This document shows positions 24,643 through 33,333 of a stretch of DNA of 36,835 nucleotides, in pieces. Under the pieces are notes generated by a model. That model worked only from the letters and a program-made list of their open reading frames with translations. It had not been told where the DNA came from and ran no database searches. The position numbers were made by a program, and so were the translations under genes. Where the stretch lies: contig OMZR01000022.1 in the NCBI GenBank assembly GCA_900315575.1, forward strand, positions 1-36,835. The letters run 5' to 3'. Source of the stretch: an uncultured Veillonellaceae bacterium (GTDB lineage Bacteria; Bacillota; Negativicutes; Selenomonadales; Selenomonadaceae). The stretch's first letter is position 1. Every line of letters begins with the position of its first letter.

Positions 24643-25860
24643 TCAGCACACCTGCACGCCGCCGACGATGGTGGCGTGGATGGCGAGCGCGTCGTCAAAG
24701 ATCGTGATGTCGGCGCGCTTGCCGGGGGCGAGGCTGCCGCGGCCTTCGTAGAGACCGAGGTCTTTTGCCGGCGTTTTCGTGACGGTCGTGATGACCTGCT
24801 CGATCGGAGCGCCGGTGTTCTGCCAGAAACGATGGATGCAGCGGTTCATCGTCGCGATGCTCGCGGCAATCGTGCCGTCGGCGAGCGTCGCGCGCTCACC
24901 GCGGACGGTGACTTCGTGGCCGCCGAATGTATACGTGCCGTCACCGATGCCGCAGGCACTCATGGAGTCCGTGACGAGGATGAGGCTGTCCGGTCCCTTC
25001 AGCCGCCAGACGAGGCGCTGGACGGCGGGTGCGATGTGGATGTTGTCGCAGATGAGCTCGACGCGGGCATCCGTGTCGAGCGCCGCGCCGACCGTGCCGG
25101 GGCGGCGGTGATGGAGGCCCGTCATCGCATTGAAGAGATGCGTGAAATGATGAACGCCATGCGAGCGCACGGCAGCAGCCGCCATTTCATACGTCGCGGC
25201 CGTATGGCCGATGGAGACGATGACGCCGGCGTTTTCGCACTGCTCGATAAAGCTCCAGTCATGCTCCTCTGGCGATGTCTCCGTCAGGTGCGGCTTTGTT
25301 GTGTCAGAAAGCGGCAATTCCTCCGGCGCGAGCGTCACGAGGCGCACGACATCGGAAAACGGCGCGAGCTTCGCGAAATCGGCAGGAAGGATGTTTGTTT
25401 CCTCCTGCGAGCCTTTCTCGGCCGGGCTGATGAACGGCCCTTCCATGTGCGCGCCGAGGATCTCGGCACCGACGCCACGCATCTTCATGGCCGTCCGCAC
25501 GCGCGTCAGCGCGCCTGCGATTTCATCCCACGGGCACGTCATCGTCGTCGGCAGAAACGCGGTCACGCCCATCTCGGCCTGCTTCTTGCGGATCGTCGTG
25601 AGGGCATCGGCGTCTTCGTCCATCGTGTCGGCGCCACCGCAGCCGTGGATGTGGACATTGAGGAATCCAGGGGAGACGTAGCAGCCGCCTGCGTCAAAGA
25701 TGTCGTCAGACGCGACGCCATCGCGGGCAGCGTCAAAATCGCTGGCCGGAAGGATGGACTGGATGATGTTTTCGTCGTAAAGAAGGACTCGGCCGGTCTT
25801 GACCGCAAAATTGTCATTTTCATCTGGCAGGATGAACTTGCCATTCGTGATCGCCTTCAT
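24643..25860 (-). CDS. nagA: N-acetylglucosamine-6-phosphate deacetylase
   Basis: A 405-residue amidohydrolase that converts GlcNAc-6-phosphate to glucosamine-6-phosphate and acetate. The blocks are VSPGFLNVHIHGCGG (about 62-76), AHMEGPF with the metal-binding Glu (about 138), SIGHTAATYE and HFTHLFNAMTGLHHR with metal His residues (about 215-245), and VTDSMSACG with the catalytic Asp (about 290). The ATG overlaps the nanE stop as ATGA. It is the last gene of the operon. Confidence 0.94.
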   Translation of the reverse strand: MKAITNGKFILPDENDNFAVKTGRVLLYDENIIQSILPASDFDAARDGVASDDIFDAGGCYVSPGFLNVHIHGCGGADTMDEDADALTTIRKKQAEMGVTAFLPTTMTCPWDEIAGALTRVRTAMKMRGVGAEILGAHMEGPFISPAEKGSQEETNILPADFAKLAPFSDVVRLVTLAPEELPLSDTTKPHLTETSPEEHDWSFIEQCENAGVIVSIGHTAATYEMAAAAVRSHGVHHFTHLFNAMTGLHHRRPGTVGAALDTDARVELICDNIHIAPAVQRLVWRLKGPDSLILVTDSMSACGIGDGTYTFGGHEVTVRGERATLADGTIAASIATMNRCIHRFWQNTGAPIEQVITTVTKTPAKDLGLYEGRGSLAPGKRADITIFDDALAIHATIVGGVQVC

Positions 25861-26528
25861 GCCATCGCCTCCACGAAACGCTTCGTAATCTGCTGCGGCC
25901 GGGTGATGGCACCGCCGATGACGGCACCATACGCCCCTGTCGCCATCATGGCGCGGAGGTCGGCGGCCTCATGAATGCGGCCTTCGCCGAAGACGGGAAT
26001 CTTCACCGTCTGGACGAGACGGCGCACGATTTCGAGGTCGGGGCCGTCCATCTGCGGCGAATACGGCGTATAGCCGGACATGGCCGTCGAGATGGCGTCC
26101 GCGCCGAGCTTTTCAGCCTGCACGCCCTCTTCGAATGTCGAGACGTCGGCCTGCACGGCGCGGCCCGCCGCATGGATCTGGGCGATGAGGTCTTCGATGC
26201 GCTCGCCATGCGGGCGCTTGCGATTCGTCATGTCGAGCGAAATCACATCGCAGCCTGTCGCGAGCAGTTCGTCGACCTCTTTCTTCGTCGGCGTGATGTA
26301 GATGTCGGAATCGTCATAGTCGCGCTTCACGAGGCCGATGACGGGCAGACTGCACGCCTCTTTTATCGCAAGGATATCCGCCATGCCCTGTGAGCGGATG
26401 GCGCCCGCGCCGCCTTCTTCCGCCGCCCGCGCCATTTTGCCCATGATGAACGAGCCATGAAGCGGCTCATCTGGCAGCGCCTGGCACGAAACGATGAGCT
26501 TTCCTTTCAATGTAGAAAAATCAAACAT
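25857..26528 (-). CDS. nanE: N-acylglucosamine-6-phosphate 2-epimerase
   Basis: A 223-residue TIM-barrel epimerase that interconverts ManNAc-6-phosphate and GlcNAc-6-phosphate. The family blocks LIVSCQALPDEPLHG, GAGAIRSQG, PVIGLVKRDY and VFGEGRIHEAADLRAMMATGAYGAVIGGAITRP are present, with the catalytic Lys in GLVKRDY. It feeds sialic-acid-derived ManNAc-6-phosphate into NagA. nanA and nanK are not in the window, so the upstream source is elsewhere or is ManNAc taken up by a PTS. Confidence 0.93.
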   Translation of the reverse strand: MFDFSTLKGKLIVSCQALPDEPLHGSFIMGKMARAAEEGGAGAIRSQGMADILAIKEACSLPVIGLVKRDYDDSDIYITPTKKEVDELLATGCDVISLDMTNRKRPHGERIEDLIAQIHAAGRAVQADVSTFEEGVQAEKLGADAISTAMSGYTPYSPQMDGPDLEIVRRLVQTVKIPVFGEGRIHEAADLRAMMATGAYGAVIGGAITRPQQITKRFVEAMA

Positions 26529-26542
26529 GTTGTATTGTCCCT

Positions 26543-27010
26543 TTATTTGTATTCGATGTCCAGCACGGCGGCAGGATTGTCGAGGTGCTTCGTCATCTGC
26601 TTGACCTTGTCGTCACCATTCGTGACGACGAGCATCGTCGTGAGCTTCTTGCCCGCCGCCTCGATGGCCACGCGGTCAAACTGCACGAGCGGATCGCCCG
26701 CTTTGACCGCCCTCCCCTGCTTTGTCAGGGCCTGGAAGCCCTTTCCCTCGAGCTCGACGGTATCGAGGCCGATATGGATCAGCAGCTCGACGCCCTCGCG
26801 CTCGATGGCGACGGCATGGAGCGTATGCGCGAGGAGTTTCACCGTGCCGTCGCACGGCGCTTTGACCGTATCACCCGCAGGCTCGACGGCAAAGCCGTCA
26901 CCCATCATCTTTGTCGAAAAAACGTCATCCGCGACCTCCATGATATCGAGGATGTTCCCCTCGACCGGCGCGGCAACGGTGAAATGTTTTTTCTTCCCGA
27001 AACCGAACAT
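26543..27010 (-). CDS. PTS EIIA component, glucose family (Crr-like)
   Basis: A 155-residue EIIA-Glc-type domain protein. The phosphorylated His lies in LLIHIGLDTVEL (about residue 78), and the second active-site His in the CDGTVKLLAHTLHAVAI stretch is also seen. In many GlcNAc systems this domain is fused to NagE; here it is a separate gene directly after nagE with a gap of 12 bases, and it should phosphorylate that permease. Start 27010 has AGGAG 8 bases upstream; the GTG three codons before it is not needed. Confidence 0.9.
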   Translation of the reverse strand: MFGFGKKKHFTVAAPVEGNILDIMEVADDVFSTKMMGDGFAVEPAGDTVKAPCDGTVKLLAHTLHAVAIEREGVELLIHIGLDTVELEGKGFQALTKQGRAVKAGDPLVQFDRVAIEAAGKKLTTMLVVTNGDDKVKQMTKHLDNPAAVLDIEYK

Positions 27011-27022
27011 GACGAACACTCC

Positions 27023-28408
27023 TTATTTTTTCTTCAAAGCGTTGATTTCATTCGCCACGAGCTCGGCGCGCGTGCCGATGACGACCTGCACGGCCGTGCC
27101 CTTGGTGATGACGCCGCGCACGCCCATGCGCTTCAGCGCATCCTGATCGACCTTGTCAGCGTCCGCGACTTTGAGGCGCAGGCGCGTGATGCACGAGCCG
27201 ACCTCGACGAGGTTCTCGATGCCGCCGAGATGCTCGACGAGCGTCTCCGTGTAGGCACTGGACATGACGTCCTCCGCCTCGTCTTCCTCGCCCGCCTCGT
27301 CATCATAGCGGCCGATGGTCGGCAGGTCGTAATGGCGGATGGCCCAGCTGAAAATCACGTAGTAGACGACGCCGAACGCAAGGCCGACCGGGATGATGAG
27401 GAGCGGCTTCGTCGCAAGGCCGAAATTCAGCACGTAGTCAATGAAGCCTGCCGAGAAACCGAAGCCATGCAGGATGCCGAGCGCATACGCAACAGAGAGC
27501 GCGAGGCCCGTCAGCACGGCATGGATGCCGTAAAGCACCGGTGCGATGAACATGAACATGAATTCGATCGGTTCCGTGATGCCCGTGAGGAACGCCGTGA
27601 AGGCGACGGATGCGAGTGCACCGGCAATCTTCGGACGGTTCTCCTTTTTCGCTGCATGGTACATCGCGAGCGCAACGGCCGGCATACCGAACATCATCAT
27701 GATGTAGAAGCCTGCCATGAACATGCCCGCATGCGGGTCACCGGCAAAGAAGCGGTTGAGGTCGCCCGTCGCAACGACGCCGTCCGGCGTCGTATACTCG
27801 CCGAAAACGAACCAGATGAAGCTGTTGAGGATGTGATGCAGGCCGACCGGGATCAGCAGGCGGTTCAGCACGCCATAGACGAACGTGCCGACGACGCCAG
27901 CGCCGATGATCCACTCGCCGACCGCATGGATGAAGGCCTGGCACGGCCCCCAGATGACGCCGAAGATCAAGGCGAGCACGAGCGAGACGATGGCCGTGAC
28001 AATCGGCACGAAGCGCCGCCCGCCGAAGAAGCCGAGGAACTCCGGCAGCTTGATGTCATGATAGCGGTTGTAGAGCAGGCCCGCCTCGATACCTGAGAGG
28101 ATACCTGCGAGCACGCTCATGTTGAGGTCGGCATTGATGGCCTTGAGGCCCGATGTCAGCACGAGATAGCCGATGGCGCCCGCGAGGCCGGCCGCGCCGT
28201 TGTTGTCTTTCGCGAGGCCGACGCCGATGCCGATGGAGAAAATCAATGCGAGATTGTCAAAGATGGCACCGCCCGCCTTCGTGACGAACGGGATGTTCAG
28301 CACGTCCGGCGCGCCGAGACGCAGCAGCAGGGCCGCGGCAGGCAGGACAGCAATCGGCAGCATGAGCGCCTTGCCGATGCTCTGCAATTTTTCAAACCAG
28401 TTTCCCAT
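27023..28408 (-). CDS. nagE: PTS GlcNAc-type permease EIICB
   Basis: A 461-residue membrane permease that takes up and phosphorylates N-acetylglucosamine. The EIIC domain (about 1-370) has many membrane segments, the conserved PVGLHHILNSFIWF and the GITEPIEF motif (about 276). The EIIB domain (about 390-461) has the phosphocysteine at about 406 in GSCITRLRL. The linker EAGEEDEAED is acidic. The start at 28408 (MGNWFEKLQ) has AGGAGG 8 bases upstream. Neighbours nagB and nagA support GlcNAc rather than glucose. Confidence 0.92.
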   Translation of the reverse strand: MGNWFEKLQSIGKALMLPIAVLPAAALLLRLGAPDVLNIPFVTKAGGAIFDNLALIFSIGIGVGLAKDNNGAAGLAGAIGYLVLTSGLKAINADLNMSVLAGILSGIEAGLLYNRYHDIKLPEFLGFFGGRRFVPIVTAIVSLVLALIFGVIWGPCQAFIHAVGEWIIGAGVVGTFVYGVLNRLLIPVGLHHILNSFIWFVFGEYTTPDGVVATGDLNRFFAGDPHAGMFMAGFYIMMMFGMPAVALAMYHAAKKENRPKIAGALASVAFTAFLTGITEPIEFMFMFIAPVLYGIHAVLTGLALSVAYALGILHGFGFSAGFIDYVLNFGLATKPLLIIPVGLAFGVVYYVIFSWAIRHYDLPTIGRYDDEAGEEDEAEDVMSSAYTETLVEHLGGIENLVEVGSCITRLRLKVADADKVDQDALKRMGVRGVITKGTAVQVVIGTRAELVANEINALKKK

Positions 28409-28436
28409 AACATTTCCCTCCTGAAGATGTGGTTCA

Positions 28437-29198
28437 TCAAAAGATTTCATGCGCCCCATGCTGATATTCCTCCGGGAGCATCGAGGCCGCCGCGCGGTCG
28501 ACGATGACCGTGACGTCCTGGTGCAGCTGCAGGATGGACGCCGGCGCAGCCGGGCTCACGCTGCCGCAGACCGCCTTTTTGACGGCCTCGGCCTTCTCGG
28601 GACCGTTCGCGAGCAGGATGACGTGGCGTGCGAGCATGATCGTCTTGATGCCCATGCTGATTGCATAGCGCGGCACCGCTTCTTCATCCTCGAAAAAGCG
28701 CGCGTTCGCCTGAATCGTCTCGTCGTCGAGCTTCACCTTGTGCGTCGTCGCCTCGAACTTCACATCCGGCTCGTTGAACCCGATGTGCGCATTGCGGCCG
28801 ATGCCGAGCACCTGCAGGTCAATGCCGCCTTTCTCGCGGATGAGCTTGTCATACGCCTTGCAGGCCGCCGGCACATCCTCTGCACACCCGTCGGGGATGA
28901 AGATGTTTTCCGGCCGCACGTTCACGAGATCGAAAAAATGCTTGTGCATGAAATAGTGATAGCTCTGCGGATTCTCCGGCGCCATGCCGATGTACTCGTC
29001 GAGATTGAACGTCGTGACCTCCGAAAAATCGAGGCCGATCGTCCGATGGACAGCTACGAGGTTGTCATACAGTCCTTCCGGCGTGCTGCCCGTCGCGAGG
29101 CCGAGCACGCTCGTCGGCTTCAGATAGACCTGTCCAGCGACGATTTTCGTCGCTTCGAGGCTCATCTCCTGATAGGATTCCGTTGTGATGATGCGCAA
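28437..29198 (-). CDS. nagB: Glucosamine-6-phosphate deaminase
   Basis: A 253-residue NagB-family enzyme that converts glucosamine-6-phosphate to fructose-6-phosphate and ammonia. GLATGSTPEGLY (phosphate loop, about 33-44), TFNLDEYIG with the catalytic Asp (about 63-71) and the GRNAHIGFNEP block (about 130-140) are seen. The last usually reads NGHI, so one Gly is replaced by Ala. The only SD-like sequence (AGGGGG) lies 14 bases before the ATG, longer than for its neighbours. It is the first enzyme gene after rpiR. Confidence 0.92.
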   Translation of the reverse strand: MRIITTESYQEMSLEATKIVAGQVYLKPTSVLGLATGSTPEGLYDNLVAVHRTIGLDFSEVTTFNLDEYIGMAPENPQSYHYFMHKHFFDLVNVRPENIFIPDGCAEDVPAACKAYDKLIREKGGIDLQVLGIGRNAHIGFNEPDVKFEATTHKVKLDDETIQANARFFEDEEAVPRYAISMGIKTIMLARHVILLANGPEKAEAVKKAVCGSVSPAAPASILQLHQDVTVIVDRAAASMLPEEYQHGAHEIF

Positions 29199-29252
29199 AA
29201 ATCTTACCCCCTACGATTCTACCTTTCTCATGAAAAATCCTCTTTTTCGGTG

Positions 29253-29270
29253 CCAGGCGTTCCCGCCTGG
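29253..29270. other. Hairpin between rpiR and nagB
   Basis: CCAGGCG and CGCCTGG form a perfect 7-bp stem with a 4-base loop. No T-run follows, so it is not a standard terminator; it could trim or stabilise the rpiR-nag mRNA. Confidence 0.4.
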
Positions 29271-29274
29271 AAAC

Positions 29275-30132
29275 TCATGACTCGAGCGGCCCCTCGGCAC
29301 GGCGGAAGACCTGTGCCGTCTTCTGCTTGCTCTCGATAGCGCGGTCGCCGAGCTCCTTCACGACCTGCGTATAGAGGAGGTCGAGGAGAAAGCTCTGCGC
29401 CATCTTCACCGCAATCGAGCCCGTTTCGAGCAGCGACTCCTTCGCGTCGTAGACGAGGCTGAGGTCGGCAGCCGCCACCATCGGCGACGCCTCATCCGAC
29501 GTCACGACAAGGATCTTCGCGCCGCTCTCGCGCGCCGCGCGGATGGCCGCGAGCACCTCGGGCGAACGGCCCGAATGCGAAATCGCAACGAACACATCAC
29601 CCGCCTTCGCGAGCGCCGCCATGATGTACATCTCATGGCTGTTGTCCGTGCCGATGCTGTCAAGCCCGATGCGGTAAAAGCGGTACGCCGTGTCCCGCGC
29701 CGTGAAGCCAGAATTGCCGAGACCGACGAAGCGCAGGCGCTGTGCACCGAGCAGCAGCGCCGTACACGCCTCGATGCGCCCTTCCGGCAGATGCTCGAGC
29801 GTCCGCTCCAGCGCCGCGATGTTCGTATCGAGGAGCTTGCGCCCCGTCACGAGCGCGGGCTCATCCCTTTCGATGCTGCGGTTGATGATGTAGCGGTTTG
29901 ACCGCTCCGTCACCTCCTCCGCGAGCGCCACCTTGAACGCCTGCAACCCCTCGAATCCCATCTTCTTCGCGAAGCGCGTCACTGTCGGCTCCGTCGTCTC
30001 CGCCGCCTCCGCGAGCTCGCGGATCGTCGCATGCGGCACCTCCGTTGCATGCTCCCGGATGTACGCCATGAGCCGCCGGTCCGTCTTCGACGGCCGGAAC
30101 GCAGGATGCTCGAGCTGCTCCAAAATCTGCAT
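29275..30132 (-). CDS. RpiR-family regulator of the amino-sugar operon
   Basis: A 285-residue RpiR/MurR-type regulator: an N-terminal helix-turn-helix (about 1-75; ATIRELAEAAETTEPTVTRF) and a SIS sugar-phosphate-binding domain (about 115-260; RLRFVGLGNSGFTARD, FVAISHSGRSPEVL, AKILVVTSDEASPM). It is the first gene of the same-strand run with nagB, nagE, EIIA, nanE and nagA, so it probably senses an amino-sugar phosphate (GlcNAc-6-phosphate, GlcN-6-phosphate or ManNAc-6-phosphate) and controls this run. AAAGGAGA lies upstream of the ATG. Confidence 0.88.
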   Translation of the reverse strand: MQILEQLEHPAFRPSKTDRRLMAYIREHATEVPHATIRELAEAAETTEPTVTRFAKKMGFEGLQAFKVALAEEVTERSNRYIINRSIERDEPALVTGRKLLDTNIAALERTLEHLPEGRIEACTALLLGAQRLRFVGLGNSGFTARDTAYRFYRIGLDSIGTDNSHEMYIMAALAKAGDVFVAISHSGRSPEVLAAIRAARESGAKILVVTSDEASPMVAAADLSLVYDAKESLLETGSIAVKMAQSFLLDLLYTQVVKELGDRAIESKQKTAQVFRRAEGPLES

Positions 30133-30165
30133 CGATTCATCTCCTTTCTTTCAAAATACGGTCAT

Positions 30166-30194
30166 AGTGTAGCACATGCGAGATAAAAATGCAA
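30166..30194 (-). promoter_or_regulatory. Promoter of the rpiR-nag operon
   Basis: -35 TTGCAT (30189-30194), 17-bp spacer, -10 TACACT with an upstream TG (30166-30171) on the minus strand. A perfect 12-bp palindrome ACAAAATTTTGT at 30213-30224 lies upstream of the -35 and may be an operator. Confidence 0.65.
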
Positions 30195-30324
30195 GTAACT
30201 TTTATTTTTCTCACAAAATTTTGTTCTATTCACTTTTATTCTGCAAATAATTTACATATTGTATCTTGTATGCCACTCCCTCCTTTTCGTGGACGCGGCG
30301 TCCCAGATGTTTTCCCTGCATGCG

Positions 30325-30361
30325 AAAAAGCCGCCGCACTCCAAAAGGAATGTGGCGGCTA
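30325..30361 (-). terminator. Rho-independent terminator of hsdMSR
   Basis: AGCCGCCACATTCC pairs (with small mismatches) with GGAGTGCGGCGGCT; the minus-strand product ends in TTTTTC. It lies 12 bases after the hsdR stop. Confidence 0.8.
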
Positions 30362-30372
30362 AAATCTCATCA

Positions 30373-33333
30373 TCAACGCATTGACGGCCGCGGCTCATAC
30401 GTCTGCTCGAACACTTCGCGCAGCAACCAGCTCTTGAAGCTGTCATTTTCTGTGACGGCACGATACAGTTCGATGCCGGTCTTCATCGTTTCGAGAACGG
30501 CGTCCATCGTCGCGCGGTCGCTTTCGACGCGAGCATTCTGCGCATCGGAATGCTGCATCGCGTTCTGATAGGGCGTCGCCTTGCGGACGGCATTCGGCAA
30601 ACCCGCAATTTGCTCGGCGACTTGTTCCTCGTGCTCTGGCGCAAAGAGCTTGCCGCCGCCCCAGATCTGATGGAAATCCTGCAAGATTTCTGACAACGGT
30701 TCGACATCCGGCGTGGGGATGCCGACTTGTCCGCTGATCGGCACAGGCTTCACCTCGCCATCTGCATCTTCGAGCGCAAGCGACATCTGTTCCTGCGCCT
30801 CAGCGCGATACGATTCAAGATCAACAGCTTCGAGCAAGCCCTCCGTGAGGTCTTCGCCCTGCGGCGATGGTAGCTTCAGCAACAGCAGCTTCAAGAAAAT
30901 CGACAACTTTTCCCAATCCGCCTTGCCATACGGCAGGATGGCTGCAAGGAAATTATACGTGCGCACGAAATTCTTCGCACAGCTCTTGAACTCGATCTGA
31001 TCATCGACCTCGAGCGCGAGATAGCGCTCCACGGACGCATCGAGCATCGGATCGAGCTCCTGCCGCGACGCGCCCGCGAGATACTGCGCGACGAACGCAT
31101 CGACCTGCTCCGCCGTATAGACCTCGTGCGGCTCCATCGTCTCGATGAGCTCGTTTAGCTTGTTCGGGTCTGTCTCACCCGAGAGCATCGTCGTCTTGTA
31201 GTAACGCGAGAATGCCGCCTGGATGACCTCGGGCTTATTCGCGAAATCCAGCACGAACGTATCTTTCTTCCCCACATGGCAACGATTGAGCCGCGAAAGC
31301 GTCTGCACCGCCATGATGTCCGCAAGCGGCTTGTCCACGTACATCGTATGCAGCAACGGCTCATCAAAGCCTGTCTGGAATTTGTTCGCGACGATGAGGA
31401 TGCGATACGGGTCTTTCTTGAAACGCCGCTCGATCTCGCTCGACGGGAAGCCGTTGAACGATGCCTCCGTCATCTGCTGACCGTGGACTTCCTTTTCTCC
31501 AGAAAACGCGAGAATCGCCTTATACGGACTGTGGCGCTCCGCGAGCAGCCGCGTGACTGCCTCATAGTATTCGATCGCTTGCAGGATGCTCTTTGTCACG
31601 ACCATCGCCCGCGCCTGCCCGCCGACCTTGCCGCGCGCGATGACCTCCGTATGAAAATGTTCGACGATGATTTCCGCCTTGCGCTCGATCGTCTTCGGCT
31701 GCGCCTCGACAAAGCAGCGCAGGAGCTTTTCCGACTTCTTCCGGTCAAAGCGCGGATCGTCCTCCGCCGTCTTCACGAGGCGGTAATAGCTCTGCACCGG
31801 CGTATAATACTTCAGCACATCGAGAATGAAATGCTCCTCGATCGCCTGCTTCATCGTGTAAACGTAATGCGGCACATACGAAACTTCGCCATCCTGCCCA
31901 TCCACGCGCCGCCCGAACATTTCGAGCGTCTTGTTCTTCGGCGTTGCCGTGAATGCAAAATAGCTCGCATTTTTGAGCATCTTCCGCTTCACGATGCGTT
32001 CCTCGACGATACGGTTGATCTCGTCCTCGAAAGCGTCCGGCACATCCTCATCTGAAAGTACCATATTCATCTTCGCCGAAAGGCTGCCATTCTGGCTCGA
32101 ATGTGCCTCGTCAATCAAAATGGCGAAATGCGCCTTCGGGTGATGTTCGTCGATGTCCTTCAAGATGAACTGAAATTTGTGAACGATCGTGATGATAATC
32201 TTGCACTTCTTCGCGAGCAGCGTCCGGAGCTCTGCAGAATCCTTCGCCCAGCCTACTGTCGATGAAACCTGCATGAACTGGCGGATCGTGTCTCGAATCT
32301 GGCGGTCAAGATTGATGCGATCGGTCACGACGATGACCGTATCAAAGACCTCTTGCCCCGCCACATCCTTGAGCGTTACGAGCTGGTGCGCGAGCCATGC
32401 GATCTCGTTCGACTTGCCCGAGCCTGCGCTGTGCTGAATCAGATACCTCTGCCCGACGCCGTCACGCCGCGCGTCTGCGAGCAACGATTCCACGAGACGC
32501 AGCTGATGATAGCGCGGGAAAATCTGCCGATACGTCGCCTGCTTCGAGAGCGGGTCTTTCGATTCCGTCACCTGCACATAGTTCTCGATGATATTCGCAA
32601 GCTCCGTCTTTTGCAAAATGTCTTCCCAGAGATACGCCGTCTTGAGCCCGCGCGGATTTGGTGGATTGCCCGCGCCGTCATGATTTCCCTTGTTGAATGG
32701 CAGGAACCATGACCGCTCGCCCGCAAGCTGCGTACACATCTCGACCGTACTGTCATCGACGGCAAAATGAACGATGCAGCGACGGAATGCAAACAGCTTT
32801 TCCTTCGGCGAACGATCCTTCTTGTACTGGCGCACGGCATCTGCCGTGCACTGCTTCGTGAGCTGGTTCTTGAGCTCCATCGTGATGATCGGCAGGCCAT
32901 TGAGAAAGATCACGAGATCGGGCGCGAGTTTCTTGTTCGCCTCGGAATAATGCACCTGCCGCGTCACGCTGAAAATATTGTCTGCAAAAAGCTCCGCCGC
33001 CCGCACATTCCCTGCCGAGGGGCGCACATAGAAAAGATCGAAATGCTCGTACTGATACGAAAGCCCCTTGCGCAGAAGCTGGATGACGCCAAGCTGTGCG
33101 AGACGCTTGTCGAGATATTGGAGGAAGCGCCGCTTCTCGATCGGCTCTGCAAGGATGCGCAATTTCTCCAGCTTTTCAGGCTGCGTTTTTTCGAGGAAAC
33201 GAAACAGCCGCGTCTCGTCGAGCGCATAACGGATCGAATAGTCGCTGTTATGCCCTTCCTCGTAATGGTTCTCGTCGCAAAGGTAATCCGTAATGAGCGT
33301 TTCAAGCCCCCGCTCCGTCGTATTCGTCGCCAT
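30373..33333 (-). CDS. hsdR: Type I restriction enzyme, R subunit
   Basis: A 986-residue HsdR. The N-terminal nuclease has LAPDLVIFLNGLPIITMELKNQ (about 137-160, PD-ExK type). The motor domain follows, with Walker A HSAGSGKS (about 305), DEAH-box ILIDEAHSS (about 415), FTATPKNKT (about 470) and motif VI-like QTLSRLNRCH (about 720). It restricts DNA lacking the cognate methylation together with HsdM and HsdS. Start 33333 (MATNTTERG) has GGGAGG 9 bases upstream and overlaps hsdS by 32 bases. Confidence 0.93.
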   Translation of the reverse strand: MATNTTERGLETLITDYLCDENHYEEGHNSDYSIRYALDETRLFRFLEKTQPEKLEKLRILAEPIEKRRFLQYLDKRLAQLGVIQLLRKGLSYQYEHFDLFYVRPSAGNVRAAELFADNIFSVTRQVHYSEANKKLAPDLVIFLNGLPIITMELKNQLTKQCTADAVRQYKKDRSPKEKLFAFRRCIVHFAVDDSTVEMCTQLAGERSWFLPFNKGNHDGAGNPPNPRGLKTAYLWEDILQKTELANIIENYVQVTESKDPLSKQATYRQIFPRYHQLRLVESLLADARRDGVGQRYLIQHSAGSGKSNEIAWLAHQLVTLKDVAGQEVFDTVIVVTDRINLDRQIRDTIRQFMQVSSTVGWAKDSAELRTLLAKKCKIIITIVHKFQFILKDIDEHHPKAHFAILIDEAHSSQNGSLSAKMNMVLSDEDVPDAFEDEINRIVEERIVKRKMLKNASYFAFTATPKNKTLEMFGRRVDGQDGEVSYVPHYVYTMKQAIEEHFILDVLKYYTPVQSYYRLVKTAEDDPRFDRKKSEKLLRCFVEAQPKTIERKAEIIVEHFHTEVIARGKVGGQARAMVVTKSILQAIEYYEAVTRLLAERHSPYKAILAFSGEKEVHGQQMTEASFNGFPSSEIERRFKKDPYRILIVANKFQTGFDEPLLHTMYVDKPLADIMAVQTLSRLNRCHVGKKDTFVLDFANKPEVIQAAFSRYYKTTMLSGETDPNKLNELIETMEPHEVYTAEQVDAFVAQYLAGASRQELDPMLDASVERYLALEVDDQIEFKSCAKNFVRTYNFLAAILPYGKADWEKLSIFLKLLLLKLPSPQGEDLTEGLLEAVDLESYRAEAQEQMSLALEDADGEVKPVPISGQVGIPTPDVEPLSEILQDFHQIWGGGKLFAPEHEEQVAEQIAGLPNAVRKATPYQNAMQHSDAQNARVESDRATMDAVLETMKTGIELYRAVTENDSFKSWLLREVFEQTYEPRPSMR

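Noticed and set aside
26585..28096. A 503-codon plus-strand open frame opposite the PTS genes
   Set aside because: Composition (Asp/Arg/His-rich) and lack of a start signal mark it as a shadow of nagE and the EIIA gene.
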